Positions 1-7,262 of a DNA stretch of 16,144 nucleotides are shown here, piece after piece. The position numbers were made by a program, and so were the translations under genes. The DNA comes from Alphaproteobacteria bacterium (lineage in GTDB: Bacteria > Pseudomonadota > Alphaproteobacteria > Rhodobacterales > Rhodobacteraceae). Location: NCBI GenBank assembly GCA_003696705.1, contig RFGD01000232.1:1-16144 (forward strand). Reading direction: 5' to 3'. The notes beneath the pieces are model-generated. The model was not told the DNA's origin. It saw only the letters and a program-made list of their open reading frames with translations, and did not search any database. Every line of letters starts with the position of its first letter. Within the stretch, counting starts at the first letter, position 1.

Positions 1-1
1 C

Positions 2-583
2 CGCTTTGTCGAGGACGACTGGGAAAGCCCGACGCTCGGCGCCTGGGGCCTCGGCTGGGAGGTCTGGTGCGACGGCATGGAAGTCAGCCAGTTCACCTAC
101 TTTCAGCAGGTCGGCGGCCACGACTGCCGCCCCGTGTCCGGGGAACTGACCTACGGGCTCGAGCGGCTGGCGATGTATGTCCTCGGCATCGACCATGTCA
201 TGGACATGCCCTTCAACGATCCGGGCGCGCCGATCCCCCTGTCCTATGGCGACGTCTTCCGGCAGGCCGAGGCCGAGTATTCGCGCTACAATTTCGACGT
301 CGCCGACACCGAGATGCTTCTGCGCCATTTCGAAGAGGCCGAAGCCGAGTGCGAACGCATCCTGTCGCAGCCCGAGACGGACCCGCGCACCGGCCGGCGC
401 ATCGTCATGGCGCATCCGGCCTATGACCAGTGCATCAAGGCAAGCCACATCTTCAACCTTCTCGATGCGCGGGGCGTGATCTCGGTGACCGAGCGGCAGG
501 CCTACATCGGCCGCGTCCGCGCGCTGGCGCGCAAATGCGCCGACGCCTTCCTGCGCACCGAAGCGGGCGGGTGGTCGGCATGA
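2..583 (+). CDS. glyQ: Glycyl-tRNA synthetase alpha subunit, 5'-truncated by window edge
   Basis: This is the class II catalytic alpha subunit of the bacterial alpha2beta2 glycyl-tRNA synthetase, which activates glycine with ATP and charges tRNA-Gly in the cytoplasm together with GlyS. The frame is open from base 2, and 193 residues are visible, about two thirds of the usual roughly 300. The family-typical blocks RFVEDDWESPTLGAWGLGWE and EVSQFTYFQQVGG are read first, followed by the class II motif 3 region TYGLERLAMYVLG, which places an ATP-binding arginine. The first internal ATG, at 77, lies inside conserved sequence and is not the start; the real start is upstream of the window. The stop TGA overlaps an ATG (ATGA at 580-583) that opens a 14-codon mini-ORF. 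glyS follows two genes later on the same strand. Identity is very secure. Confidence 0.97.
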   Translation, partial: RFVEDDWESPTLGAWGLGWEVWCDGMEVSQFTYFQQVGGHDCRPVSGELTYGLERLAMYVLGIDHVMDMPFNDPGAPIPLSYGDVFRQAEAEYSRYNFDVADTEMLLRHFEEAEAECERILSQPETDPRTGRRIVMAHPAYDQCIKASHIFNLLDARGVISVTERQAYIGRVRALARKCADAFLRTEAGGWSA

Positions 584-624
584 CGGCGGCGCGGCGCGCG
601 GGTGCCCGGGCGGTGCGACGATGA
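580..624 (+). CDS. Possible 14-residue mini-ORF bridging glyQ and the DUF6446 gene
   Basis: The ATG at 580 overlaps the glyQ stop as ATGA. The frame reads MTAARRAGARAVRR and ends in a TGA at 622-624, which itself overlaps the ATG (621) of the next gene, again as ATGA. A ribosome that finishes glyQ could therefore re-start on the mini-ORF and be handed to the DUF6446 gene, whose own upstream sequence has no clear Shine-Dalgarno. The peptide is arginine- and alanine-rich and resembles no family I know. Double overlaps can arise by chance in GC-rich sequence, so this is offered as a candidate translational relay, not a proven gene. Confidence 0.3.
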   Translation: MTAARRAGARAVRR

Positions 625-1106
625 ACGGGCGTATCGTGGCCGGCGGGCTGGTGGCCCTTGCCCTCGTCGCCGGGGGGGCGATGTGGTATCTGCAGGAGTA
701 TGCCTTCTACGAACCCGTGACCCTGGGCGCCGAGGGGCCGCGCGCGACGCAGATCCGCCTCACCCCGGTCGGCGGCGGCCCGGCCGAGGCCATTCCGGTC
801 GAGGATTTCGAGGCGATCGACGCCGGCAGCAGCCCCATCCGGTTCCGGGCCTGCTTCCGCACGCCGCTTTCCTTGCCGATGCTGACCGAGACCTTCGCCA
901 TCTACGACAACCCGACGCCCCTGAACGCGCCCTACTGGTTCGACTGCTTCGATGCCCGCGCCATCGACGCCGCCCTTTCCGAGGGTGAGGCCATCGCCTT
1001 TCTGGCCGAGCGCGACATTCACCCGGGCGTGGACCGCGTCGTCGCGGTCTTTCCCGACGGCCGGGCCTATGCCTGGCACCAACTCAACGGAACATTGGCG
1101 GACTGA
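621..1106 (+). CDS. DUF6446 family protein, single-pass membrane anchored
   Basis: The protein has 161 residues. Residues about 4-25 form one hydrophobic segment (IVAGGLVALALVAGGAMWYL) after a short basic N-terminus, so it is probably inserted in the inner membrane with the rest in the periplasm. The globular part has the blocks RFRACF, YWFDCFDARAI and GVDRVVAVFPDGRAYAWHQLN, which I recognise from memory as those of the Rhodobacterales DUF6446 family. No catalytic motif is evident and the function is unknown. The start ATG overlaps the mini-ORF stop, and no in-frame ATG or GTG lies upstream of it after the glyQ stop. Its TGA is three bases from the glyS start, so it is almost certainly co-transcribed with glyQ and glyS. 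A link to tRNA charging is not shown by sequence; the location may simply be inherited order. Confidence 0.85.
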   Translation: MNGRIVAGGLVALALVAGGAMWYLQEYAFYEPVTLGAEGPRATQIRLTPVGGGPAEAIPVEDFEAIDAGSSPIRFRACFRTPLSLPMLTETFAIYDNPTPLNAPYWFDCFDARAIDAALSEGEAIAFLAERDIHPGVDRVVAVFPDGRAYAWHQLNGTLAD

Positions 1107-1109
1107 TCC

Positions 1110-3368
1110 ATGCCCGAATTGCTGCTCGAGCTGTTTTCCGAGGAAATTCCTGCCCGCATGCAGCCGCGTGCGCGGGACGACCTGAAACGCCTTGTCACCG
1201 ACGGGCTGGTCGAGGCCGGGCTGACCTATGCCTCGGCAGGGGCCTTTTCGACGCCCCGACGGCTTAGCCTGGTGGTCGAGGAGCTTTCGGCCGAAAGCCC
1301 GGCCGTCCGCGAAGAGCGCAAGGGCCCCTCGGTCGACGCGCCGGAAAAGGCCATCGAGGGCTTCCTGCGCTCGACCGGCCTCAGGAAAGATCAGCTCGAG
1401 GTGCGCGAGACGCGCAAGGGCAAGGCCTATTTCGCCGTCATCGAGCGCCCCGGCCGCAAGGCCGACGACATCGTGGCCGAGGTGGTCGACAAGGTCGTGC
1501 GCACCTTCCCCTGGCCGAAGTCGATGCGCTGGGGGACCGGAAACCTGCGTTGGGTGCGGCCGCTTCACGCCATCCTCTTGATCCTTTCCGACGAGGCCGG
1601 GGCGCGCACCGTCCCGCTCGAGATCGAGGGCATCCGGGCCGGAAACCAGAGCCGGGGCCACCGCTTCATGGCGCCCGAACCCTTCGAGGTCACGGGCTTT
1701 GCCGATTACGCGCAGAAGCTCAGGGCAGCGAAGGTCATCCTGGATCCGGCCGAGCGCGCCCGGCACATCCAGGCCGACGCCGAAGAACTCGCCTTCGCCC
1801 GCGGGCTCGAGCTGGTGTCGGACGAGGCGCTTCTTCAGGAAATCACCGGCCTTGTCGAATGGCCGGTGCCGCTTCTTGGCGACATCGCGCCCGAATTTCT
1901 GGAATTGCCGCCCGAGGTCCTTCAGACGTCGATGCGCGAGCATCAGAAGTTCTTCTCGGTCCGCAACCCGGCCACGGGGCGCATCGAGGCCTTCGTCACC
2001 GTCGCCAACCGCGAAACCGAGGACCGCGGGGCCACCATCCTCGCCGGAAACCGGAAGGTGCTGGCCGCGCGCCTGTCCGACGCCCGGTTCTTCTGGGAGA
2101 ACGATCTGCGCATCGCCCATCAGGGGCTGGGCCCCTGGCTCGAGGCGCTCGAACAGGTGACCTTCCAGCGCCAGCTTGGCAGCCAGGGCGACCGCGCCCG
2201 CCGCATCTCGGCGCTGGCCCGAGAGCTTGCGCCCGTGGTCGGCGCCGAGCCCGACATGGCCGCCGAGGCCGGGCTCTATGCCAAGGCCGATCTTGCCTCG
2301 GAAATGGTCTACGAGTTCCCCGAGCTTCAGGGCACGATGGGCCGCTACTACCTTGCCGCCGCCGGCAAGCCGCCCGAGGTGGCCCTTGCGGCCGAAGAGC
2401 ACTACCGTCCCCTGGGCCCGACCGACAGCGTGCCGACGGCGCCGGTCTCGGTCGCCGTCGCGCTGGCCGACAAGCTGGATCTTCTGGCCGGCTTCTGGGC
2501 CATTGACGAAAAGCCGACCGGCTCGAAGGATCCCTTCGCGCTGCGCCGCGCGGCGCTTGGCGTCATCCGCATCATCCTTCAGAACGGGATCAGGATGAAG
2601 CTGCGCCCATGGCTGGCCTCGCAGATCCTCCGGCACGAACTGGCGCTCAGCCTCGATACCGACGAAGAGCGTCGCGCCTATCTCCTGTCGCGCCTGGTGG
2701 ACGAGATCGCCGCCCATGGCGTGATCGGCGCCGCCATTCGCGCCGTCGCTGCGCGACTGGCCGGGGGCGAGGGGCCGGACGGGATTGGCGAGGTGGCGGG
2801 AAGCTGGCTTTCCGCCGTCGAGGCCCGCGTGCCGGAGGTCGTCGAGGACCTCGTGCGGTTCTTCCACGACCGGCTGAAGGTGCACCTTCGGGCCGAGGGC
2901 ATCCGCCACGACGTCATCGACGCCTGCCTCGCCATGCCTGACGACGACGATCTGGTGCTGGTCGTCGCCCGTGCCAGGGCGCTGTCGCGCTTTCTTGAGA
3001 GCGACGACGGCGAAAACCTGTTGCAGGGCTTCAAGCGTGCCAACAACATCCTGGTGCAGGCGGAAGAGCGGGACGGCGTGGAATACTCGTTCGGGCCCGA
3101 CCCGAAGTTTGCCGAGACCGAGGAAGAACGCGCGCTTTTCGCGGCCCTCGACCGGGCGGAATCCGAAATCGGGCCCGCCCTCGCGGCCGAGGATTTCGAG
3201 GCGGCGATGCGTGCCATGGCGGCCCTTCGCGGTCCGATCGACGCCTTTTTCGAGGCGGTTCAGGTCAATACCGACAACGAGGTGGTGCGCCGCAACCGGC
3301 TCAACCTTCTGAACCGGATCCGCGACATCTGCCTTTCGGTCGCCGATCTGCGTCTGGTCGAGGGGTAG
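1110..3368 (+). CDS. glyS: Glycyl-tRNA synthetase beta subunit
   Basis: This is the beta subunit of the heterotetrameric glycyl-tRNA synthetase, which supplies tRNA recognition to the GlyQ catalytic subunit. It has 752 residues against 689 in E. coli, so it is about 60 residues longer. The N-terminus MPELLLELFSEEIPARMQP is the family signature. The central HD-like region carries ALADKLDLLAGFWAI and GSKDPFALRRAALGVIRI, the most conserved block of the family, and the last about 110 residues are the helical DALR-type anticodon-binding domain (NTDNEVVRRNRLNLLNRI). The start lies three bases after the preceding stop, which implies translational coupling. The next gene is convergent after 28 bases, and I see no clear hairpin terminator there. 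Identity is secure; the extra length could be a lineage feature. Confidence 0.97.
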   Translation: MPELLLELFSEEIPARMQPRARDDLKRLVTDGLVEAGLTYASAGAFSTPRRLSLVVEELSAESPAVREERKGPSVDAPEKAIEGFLRSTGLRKDQLEVRETRKGKAYFAVIERPGRKADDIVAEVVDKVVRTFPWPKSMRWGTGNLRWVRPLHAILLILSDEAGARTVPLEIEGIRAGNQSRGHRFMAPEPFEVTGFADYAQKLRAAKVILDPAERARHIQADAEELAFARGLELVSDEALLQEITGLVEWPVPLLGDIAPEFLELPPEVLQTSMREHQKFFSVRNPATGRIEAFVTVANRETEDRGATILAGNRKVLAARLSDARFFWENDLRIAHQGLGPWLEALEQVTFQRQLGSQGDRARRISALARELAPVVGAEPDMAAEAGLYAKADLASEMVYEFPELQGTMGRYYLAAAGKPPEVALAAEEHYRPLGPTDSVPTAPVSVAVALADKLDLLAGFWAIDEKPTGSKDPFALRRAALGVIRIILQNGIRMKLRPWLASQILRHELALSLDTDEERRAYLLSRLVDEIAAHGVIGAAIRAVAARLAGGEGPDGIGEVAGSWLSAVEARVPEVVEDLVRFFHDRLKVHLRAEGIRHDVIDACLAMPDDDDLVLVVARARALSRFLESDDGENLLQGFKRANNILVQAEERDGVEYSFGPDPKFAETEEERALFAALDRAESEIGPALAAEDFEAAMRAMAALRGPIDAFFEAVQVNTDNEVVRRNRLNLLNRIRDICLSVADLRLVEG

Positions 3369-3396
3369 GGCGCCCGTCCGGTGCGGTCAGGGGTGC

Positions 3397-4083
3397 TCAG
3401 TCCGCGTCGGCGGGGCTTTCCCGGGCCGGGAGCACGGGCTCTACCTCGCCGGCGTCGATCTTGATCCGCGTCTCGAAAGCGCGCGACAGATGCGCGCGCA
3501 GGGCGGTTGCGGCGGCCTCCTCGTCGCGGGCGGCGATGGCATCGACAATGGCCTGGTGTTCTTCCAGCGCCTCTGCGTCGCGGCCTTCGACGGCCAGCGA
3601 GGTGGTGGCCAGAAGCGCCATGGTGCGATGCACAAGATCAAGCTGTTGCACCAGATAGCGGTTGTGCGAGGCAAGGTGCAGCTGGGCGTGGAAGCGCTTG
3701 TTCGCGCGGCTCAGCGCATCGGCGTCCCCAAGAAGGCGCCGGTCGGCGGCGACCATGCCCTGAAGGACGCGGATTTCCTCGGGGGCGGCATGGCGGGCGG
3801 CAAGGCGCGCGGCCAGCGCCTCGAGCTCGGTGCGCACGGCGTAGAGTTCGGCAAGCTGGTTGCGATCGAGCTCGGCCACGATCAGGCTGCGGCCGTCGCG
3901 GCGCAGAAGCGACTGCGTCTCGAGGCGCTGCAGCGCCTCGCGGATCGGCGTTCGCGAGACGCCGAAACGCTCGGCCAGCTCTGATTCGACCAGTCGGTCG
4001 CCCGGCTTGTAGATGCCTTCGTCGATGGCCGACAGCACCAGTTCGTAGGCGTCCTTCGTATGTCCGCTGTCCTGTTTCTTCAC
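3397..4083 (-). CDS. GntR family transcriptional regulator, FCD (FadR-type) subfamily
   Basis: This is a predicted cytoplasmic DNA-binding regulator of 228 residues. The N-terminal winged helix-turn-helix (residues about 10-72) contains GDRLVESELAERFGVSRTPI followed by REALQRLETQSLL, the classic GntR recognition region. The all-helical FCD ligand domain (about 78-205) has candidate metal or ligand histidines at H132 (RFHAQLHLASHN), H176 (EEHQAI) and H198. I chose the GTG at 4083 because a purine-rich GGGGGAAAAGG lies just before it and the length fits the family. The upstream ATG at 4146 would add 21 unconserved residues and place the inverted repeats at 4100-4127 inside the gene. It is divergent from the HAD gene across 98 bases, so it may regulate that pair, itself or a distant target. 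The effector cannot be told. Confidence 0.9.
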   Translation of the reverse strand: MKKQDSGHTKDAYELVLSAIDEGIYKPGDRLVESELAERFGVSRTPIREALQRLETQSLLRRDGRSLIVAELDRNQLAELYAVRTELEALAARLAARHAAPEEIRVLQGMVAADRRLLGDADALSRANKRFHAQLHLASHNRYLVQQLDLVHRTMALLATTSLAVEGRDAEALEEHQAIVDAIAARDEEAAATALRAHLSRAFETRIKIDAGEVEPVLPARESPADAD

Positions 4084-4099
4084 CCTTTTCCCCCGGGGT

Positions 4100-4127
4100 G
4101 TCTGGCAATGGTCCTGTCCCAGACCAT
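4100..4127. promoter_or_regulatory. Two interleaved inverted repeats, candidate regulator operator
   Basis: GTCTGG (4100-4105) pairs with CCAGAC (4119-4124), and ATGGTC (4108-4113) pairs with GACCAT (4122-4127). Both are exact and they share bases, so the two pairings exclude one another. They lie in the divergent gap, 17 bases upstream of the preferred GntR start. FCD regulators bind inverted repeats with TGGTC/GACCA-like arms, but usually with a much shorter spacer than the eight bases seen here. An autoregulatory operator is an inference. Confidence 0.35.
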
Positions 4128-4145
4128 GGGGTGCGCGGGCGCGCA

Positions 4146-4174
4146 TTGCAAGGCGGGGCCGGCTGGCCTACCTT
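4146..4174 (+). promoter_or_regulatory. Weak candidate promoter of the HAD-hydroxylase pair
   Basis: TTGCAA at 4146-4151 (4 of 6 to the -35 consensus) and TACCTT at 4169-4174 (3 of 6 to the -10 consensus) are 17 bases apart. The predicted start of transcription would fall at about 4181-4182, on the ATG of the HAD gene. That would give a leaderless message, which would fit the lack of a Shine-Dalgarno before this ATG. The match is weak and rests on eye alone. Confidence 0.2.
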
Positions 4175-4181
4175 CGCGCCG

Positions 4182-4922
4182 ATGCCAGCGAAGGATTTTC
4201 AGGACGTCAGGGCGTGGGTCTTTGACCTCGACAACACGCTCTATCCGCCGTCGGCGCGCCTTTTCGACCAGATCGAGGTGCGCATGACCCGCTTCGTGAT
4301 GGATGCCCTTGGCGTGGATCACGCCCGCGCAGACGCGCTGCGCCGGGACTATTGGCGACGCTATGGCACGACGCTCGCCGGGCTCATGGACGAGCATGGC
4401 GTCGACCCCGACCCGTATCTCAACGAGGTTCACGAGATCTCGCTCGAGGCGCTTCGTCCCGACCCGGCGCTGGCGCGCGCCATCGGCGCCCTGCCGGGGC
4501 GGCGCATCGTCTACACGAACGGCTCGGCCGGCTATGCCCGGCGGGTCCTGGCGGCCCGGGGGCTCGACGGCGTCTTCGATGCCGTCTTCGGGGTCGAGCA
4601 CGCCGGCTATCGGCCGAAGCCGGAACGGTCGGCCTTCGAGCGTGTCTTCGCCGCGGCCGGCATCGACCCCGGCAAGGGCGCGATGTTCGAGGACGATGCC
4701 CGCAACCTTGCGGCGCCCCACGCGATGGGCATGCGCACCGTCCATGTCGCCCCCAGCCCCGAGCCCGCCCCGCACGTGCACCATCACACCGACGATCTGA
4801 CCGCGTTTCTCGAACGGATCGCGCCGCCGGCAGGGCCGGGGCTTGACAGCGGCCCGGGCAGGGCCGATTGGCGGTCCCGGCCCGATGCGCAGACCTGGCC
4901 ACGAGGGGAAGGGCGGAAATGA
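4182..4922 (+). CDS. HAD superfamily pyrimidine 5'-nucleotidase-type phosphatase
   Basis: This is a predicted cytoplasmic phosphatase of 246 residues, most like the HAD-IA pyrimidine 5'-nucleotidase group that removes phosphate from UMP/CMP-type nucleotides. Motif I is VFDLDNTLYPPS (nucleophile D15, acid/base D17), motif II is IVYTNGS (T112), motif III is K146 in YRPKPERSAF, and motif IV is MFEDDARNL (D171, D172). The histidine-rich tail piece PHVHHHTDDLTAFL (197-210) is usual in the alphaproteobacterial members as I know them. Residues after about 212 form a proline/glycine-rich tail without recognisable conservation, and its last codons carry the ribosome binding site of the next gene. The ATG at 4182 directly precedes the conserved N-terminus, and the longer upstream frame is antisense to the GntR gene. 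The true substrate is uncertain. Confidence 0.88.
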   Translation: MPAKDFQDVRAWVFDLDNTLYPPSARLFDQIEVRMTRFVMDALGVDHARADALRRDYWRRYGTTLAGLMDEHGVDPDPYLNEVHEISLEALRPDPALARAIGALPGRRIVYTNGSAGYARRVLAARGLDGVFDAVFGVEHAGYRPKPERSAFERVFAAAGIDPGKGAMFEDDARNLAAPHAMGMRTVHVAPSPEPAPHVHHHTDDLTAFLERIAPPAGPGLDSGPGRADWRSRPDAQTWPRGEGRK

Positions 4923-6142
4923 ACACGGTCGATACGGACATCTTCGTTTCGGGTGGCGGCGTCGCCGGGCTGGCCGCCGCGGCGGCCTTCGGCAGCCTCG
5001 GGTTCCGGGTCGTCTGCGCCGATCCGGCCCCGCCCGTCACCGACGAGGCCGCCGCCGGCGCCGACCTTCGGACGACGGCCTTCCTGCAGCCCTCGGTGCC
5101 GGTGCTCGAGGCCGCGGGCATCTGGCCCCGCCTCGCGCCGCATGCGGCCCCGCTTGGCGTCATGCGCATCGTCGACACGGGCACCGACGGCATGACCCCG
5201 CCCGTTGCCCACGATTTCGAAGCGTCCGAGATCTCGGACCAGCCGTTCGGGTGGAACCTGCCGAACTGGCTGTTGCGCCGGGAAATGCTGGCGCGCCTCG
5301 ATGAACTCGACACGGTCAGCTTCCGGCCGGGCGTCGCGGCCACCGATCTTCTGAACCGCTCCGAGGAGGCGCTCGTCACCCTTTCCGACGGCACGCGCAT
5401 CCGCGCGCGGCTGGTCGTCGCGGCGGACGGGCGCGAGTCGCCCATGCGCGCGGCTGCCGGCATTGGCGCGCGGACTATCCGCTATGGCCAGAAGGCGCTG
5501 GCCTTTGCCGTCACGCACCCCATTCCGCACAATGGCGTGTCGACCGAGATCCATCGCTCGGGCGGGCCGTTCACGCTGGTGCCCCTGCCAGACCGCGATG
5601 GGCGACCCGCGTCGGGCGTCGTGTGGATGGAGCGCGGCCCCGAAGTGCTGCGCCTTGCCGCGCTTCCCGAGGCCGCGTTCGAGGACGAGATGACCCGGCG
5701 CTCGGCGCATCTGTTCGGGCCGCTTCGGCTGGCAACCCGGCGAAGCGTCTGGCCCATCATCTCGCGACTGGCCGACCGTTTCGCCGCCGACCGGGTGGCG
5801 CTGGTGGCCGAGGCCGCCCATGTGGTGCCGCCGATCGGCGCGCAGGGTCTGAACATGTCCCTGGCCGACATCGGAACGCTTGCCGGCCTCGTGTCCGAAA
5901 ACCGCGGGGATCCCGGGGCCCGCCCGCTTCTCGAACGCTATCACCGACGCCGCTGGCCCGAGGTTGCGGCCCGCGTGGCCGGGATCGACGCGCTCAACCG
6001 GGCCTCGATGGCCGGGGCGCCGGTCCTCGGCCGGCTGCGGGCGCGGGGCGTCGGCGTCCTGCATGGCATCCGGCCGATCCGGCGCACGCTGATGCACGCG
6101 GGCCTTGGCGCCGGGCGGACGCTCAGCCGCGCGGCGCGATGA
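4919..6142 (+). CDS. UbiH/UbiF family FAD-dependent hydroxylase (ubiquinone biosynthesis type)
   Basis: This is a flavoprotein monooxygenase of 407 residues, of the family that hydroxylates the ring of ubiquinone precursors using NAD(P)H and O2 at the inner membrane surface. The N-terminal dinucleotide fold has SGGGVAGLAAAAAF (11-24) ending in the acidic VVCAD. The DG motif is LVVAADGRESPMRAAAGIG (165-183). The second FAD motif is LVAEAAHVVPPIGAQGLNMS (295-314), with EAAH where the textbook family has GDAAH. The start ATG at 4919 overlaps the preceding stop as ATGA and has GAGGGGAAGGG upstream; the 17 residues of open frame before it are not conserved. Its 3' end overlaps the convergent aminotransferase by 20 bases. 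Which ring position it hydroxylates (C5, C6 or C1) cannot be decided, so no symbol is given. Confidence 0.9.
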   Translation: MNTVDTDIFVSGGGVAGLAAAAAFGSLGFRVVCADPAPPVTDEAAAGADLRTTAFLQPSVPVLEAAGIWPRLAPHAAPLGVMRIVDTGTDGMTPPVAHDFEASEISDQPFGWNLPNWLLRREMLARLDELDTVSFRPGVAATDLLNRSEEALVTLSDGTRIRARLVVAADGRESPMRAAAGIGARTIRYGQKALAFAVTHPIPHNGVSTEIHRSGGPFTLVPLPDRDGRPASGVVWMERGPEVLRLAALPEAAFEDEMTRRSAHLFGPLRLATRRSVWPIISRLADRFAADRVALVAEAAHVVPPIGAQGLNMSLADIGTLAGLVSENRGDPGARPLLERYHRRRWPEVAARVAGIDALNRASMAGAPVLGRLRARGVGVLHGIRPIRRTLMHAGLGAGRTLSRAAR

Positions 6143-7262
6143 CCTTGTCGACCGCCTCGATGATGCGGGTGGCGGCGCCGTCGACATCCCGAAGCTTGTC
6201 GATCCCGAAAAGGCCGATGCGGAAGGTGCGGAAGGCCTCGCCCTCGTCGCACTGCAAGGGCACGCCTGCCGCGATCTGCACGCCGAGGGCCGCGAATTTC
6301 GAACCGTTCTGGATGTCCGGATCGTCCGTGTAGCTGACGACGACACCGGGCGCTTCGTAGCCGGGCGCCGCCACCGAGGCGATGCCGCGCGCGGCCAGGG
6401 CCGAGCGCACGCGGCGCCCGAGGTCCCATTGCGCCTCGGCCAGCGCGTCGAAGCCGAAGGCGCGCATCTCGTCCATCGTGTCGCGGAAGGCGCGCAGCGA
6501 ATCCGTCGGCATGGTCGCGTGGTAGGCGTGGCCGCCCCCTTCGTAGGCGGCCATGATCTGGCGCCATTTCGCAAGGTCCATCGCGAAACTGTCGGATGTC
6601 GTTTCCTCGAGCCGGGCCAGGGCTCGGTCCGACAGCATGACAAGCCCGGCCGCCGGCGTCGAGGACCAGCCCTTCTGCGGCGCCGAGATGAGGACGTCGA
6701 TGCCAAGCGCGCGCATGTCCACCCAGACGCACCCCGAGGCGATGCAGTCAAGGACCATGAGCGCCCCGACCTCGTGCGCGGCCCGGGCGATGGTGGCGAT
6801 GTAGTCGTCGGGCAGAATGACGCCGGCCGCCGTCTCGACATGCGGGGCGAAGACGATGCCCGGCCGCTCGGCGCGGATGCGGTCGGCCACGACCTCGGCC
6901 GGGGCCGGGGCGAAGGGCGCATCCGGCGCGTTCGCCGTGCGCCGCGCCTTCATCACCGTCTGTCGCCCGCCGAAGCCGCCGGCGTCGAGGATCTGGCTCC
7001 AGCGGAACGAGAACCAGCCGTTGCGCACGATGAGCGCGTCGGTGTCGCGCGCAAACTGACGGGCGACGGATTCCATCGCATAGGTGCCGCCGCCGGGAAC
7101 GATGGCCACCGCGTCCGCGCCGTAGACCTCGCGGAGCGTGGCCGAGATGTCGTTCATGACCTTCTGGAAGGTCTTCGACATGTGGTTGAGAGAGCGATCG
7201 GTGAACACGACCGAATATTCGAGAAGGCCGTCGGGATCGATCTCGGGGTGAAGTGGGGGCAT
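6123..7262 (-). CDS. Class V PLP-dependent aminotransferase (alanine/serine-glyoxylate type)
   Basis: The protein has 379 residues and belongs to fold type I, class V, the group of alanine-glyoxylate and serine-glyoxylate aminotransferases. The phosphate-binding loop is VPGGGTYAMESVARQF (55-70), the ring-contacting aspartate is D172 in VLDCIASGCVWVDM, and the Schiff-base lysine is K197 in SAPQKGWSSTPAAG. These are all present, so it should be active. The start has a GGAGA about nine bases upstream and begins with the MPPLHPEIDPDGLLEYSVVF block that I recognise from alphaproteobacterial relatives. The amino donor is not deducible; photorespiration-like or glyoxylate metabolism is a guess from the family. 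It is divergent from ilvC across 283 bases and its last codons overlap the end of the flavin hydroxylase gene. Confidence 0.9.
   Translation of the reverse strand: MPPLHPEIDPDGLLEYSVVFTDRSLNHMSKTFQKVMNDISATLREVYGADAVAIVPGGGTYAMESVARQFARDTDALIVRNGWFSFRWSQILDAGGFGGRQTVMKARRTANAPDAPFAPAPAEVVADRIRAERPGIVFAPHVETAAGVILPDDYIATIARAAHEVGALMVLDCIASGCVWVDMRALGIDVLISAPQKGWSSTPAAGLVMLSDRALARLEETTSDSFAMDLAKWRQIMAAYEGGGHAYHATMPTDSLRAFRDTMDEMRAFGFDALAEAQWDLGRRVRSALAARGIASVAAPGYEAPGVVVSYTDDPDIQNGSKFAALGVQIAAGVPLQCDEGEAFRTFRIGLFGIDKLRDVDGAATRIIEAVDKVIAPRG

Noticed and set aside
453..2909. 818-codon open frame on the minus strand opposite glyQ-glyS
   Set aside because: It is the antisense shadow of glyS in GC-rich codon usage. 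Its translation is low-complexity (many G, R, D, H) with no family motif, while the plus strand is clearly glyS.
3369..3396. Terminator between convergent glyS and the GntR gene
   Set aside because: The 28 bases hold no stem with a T-tract on either strand.
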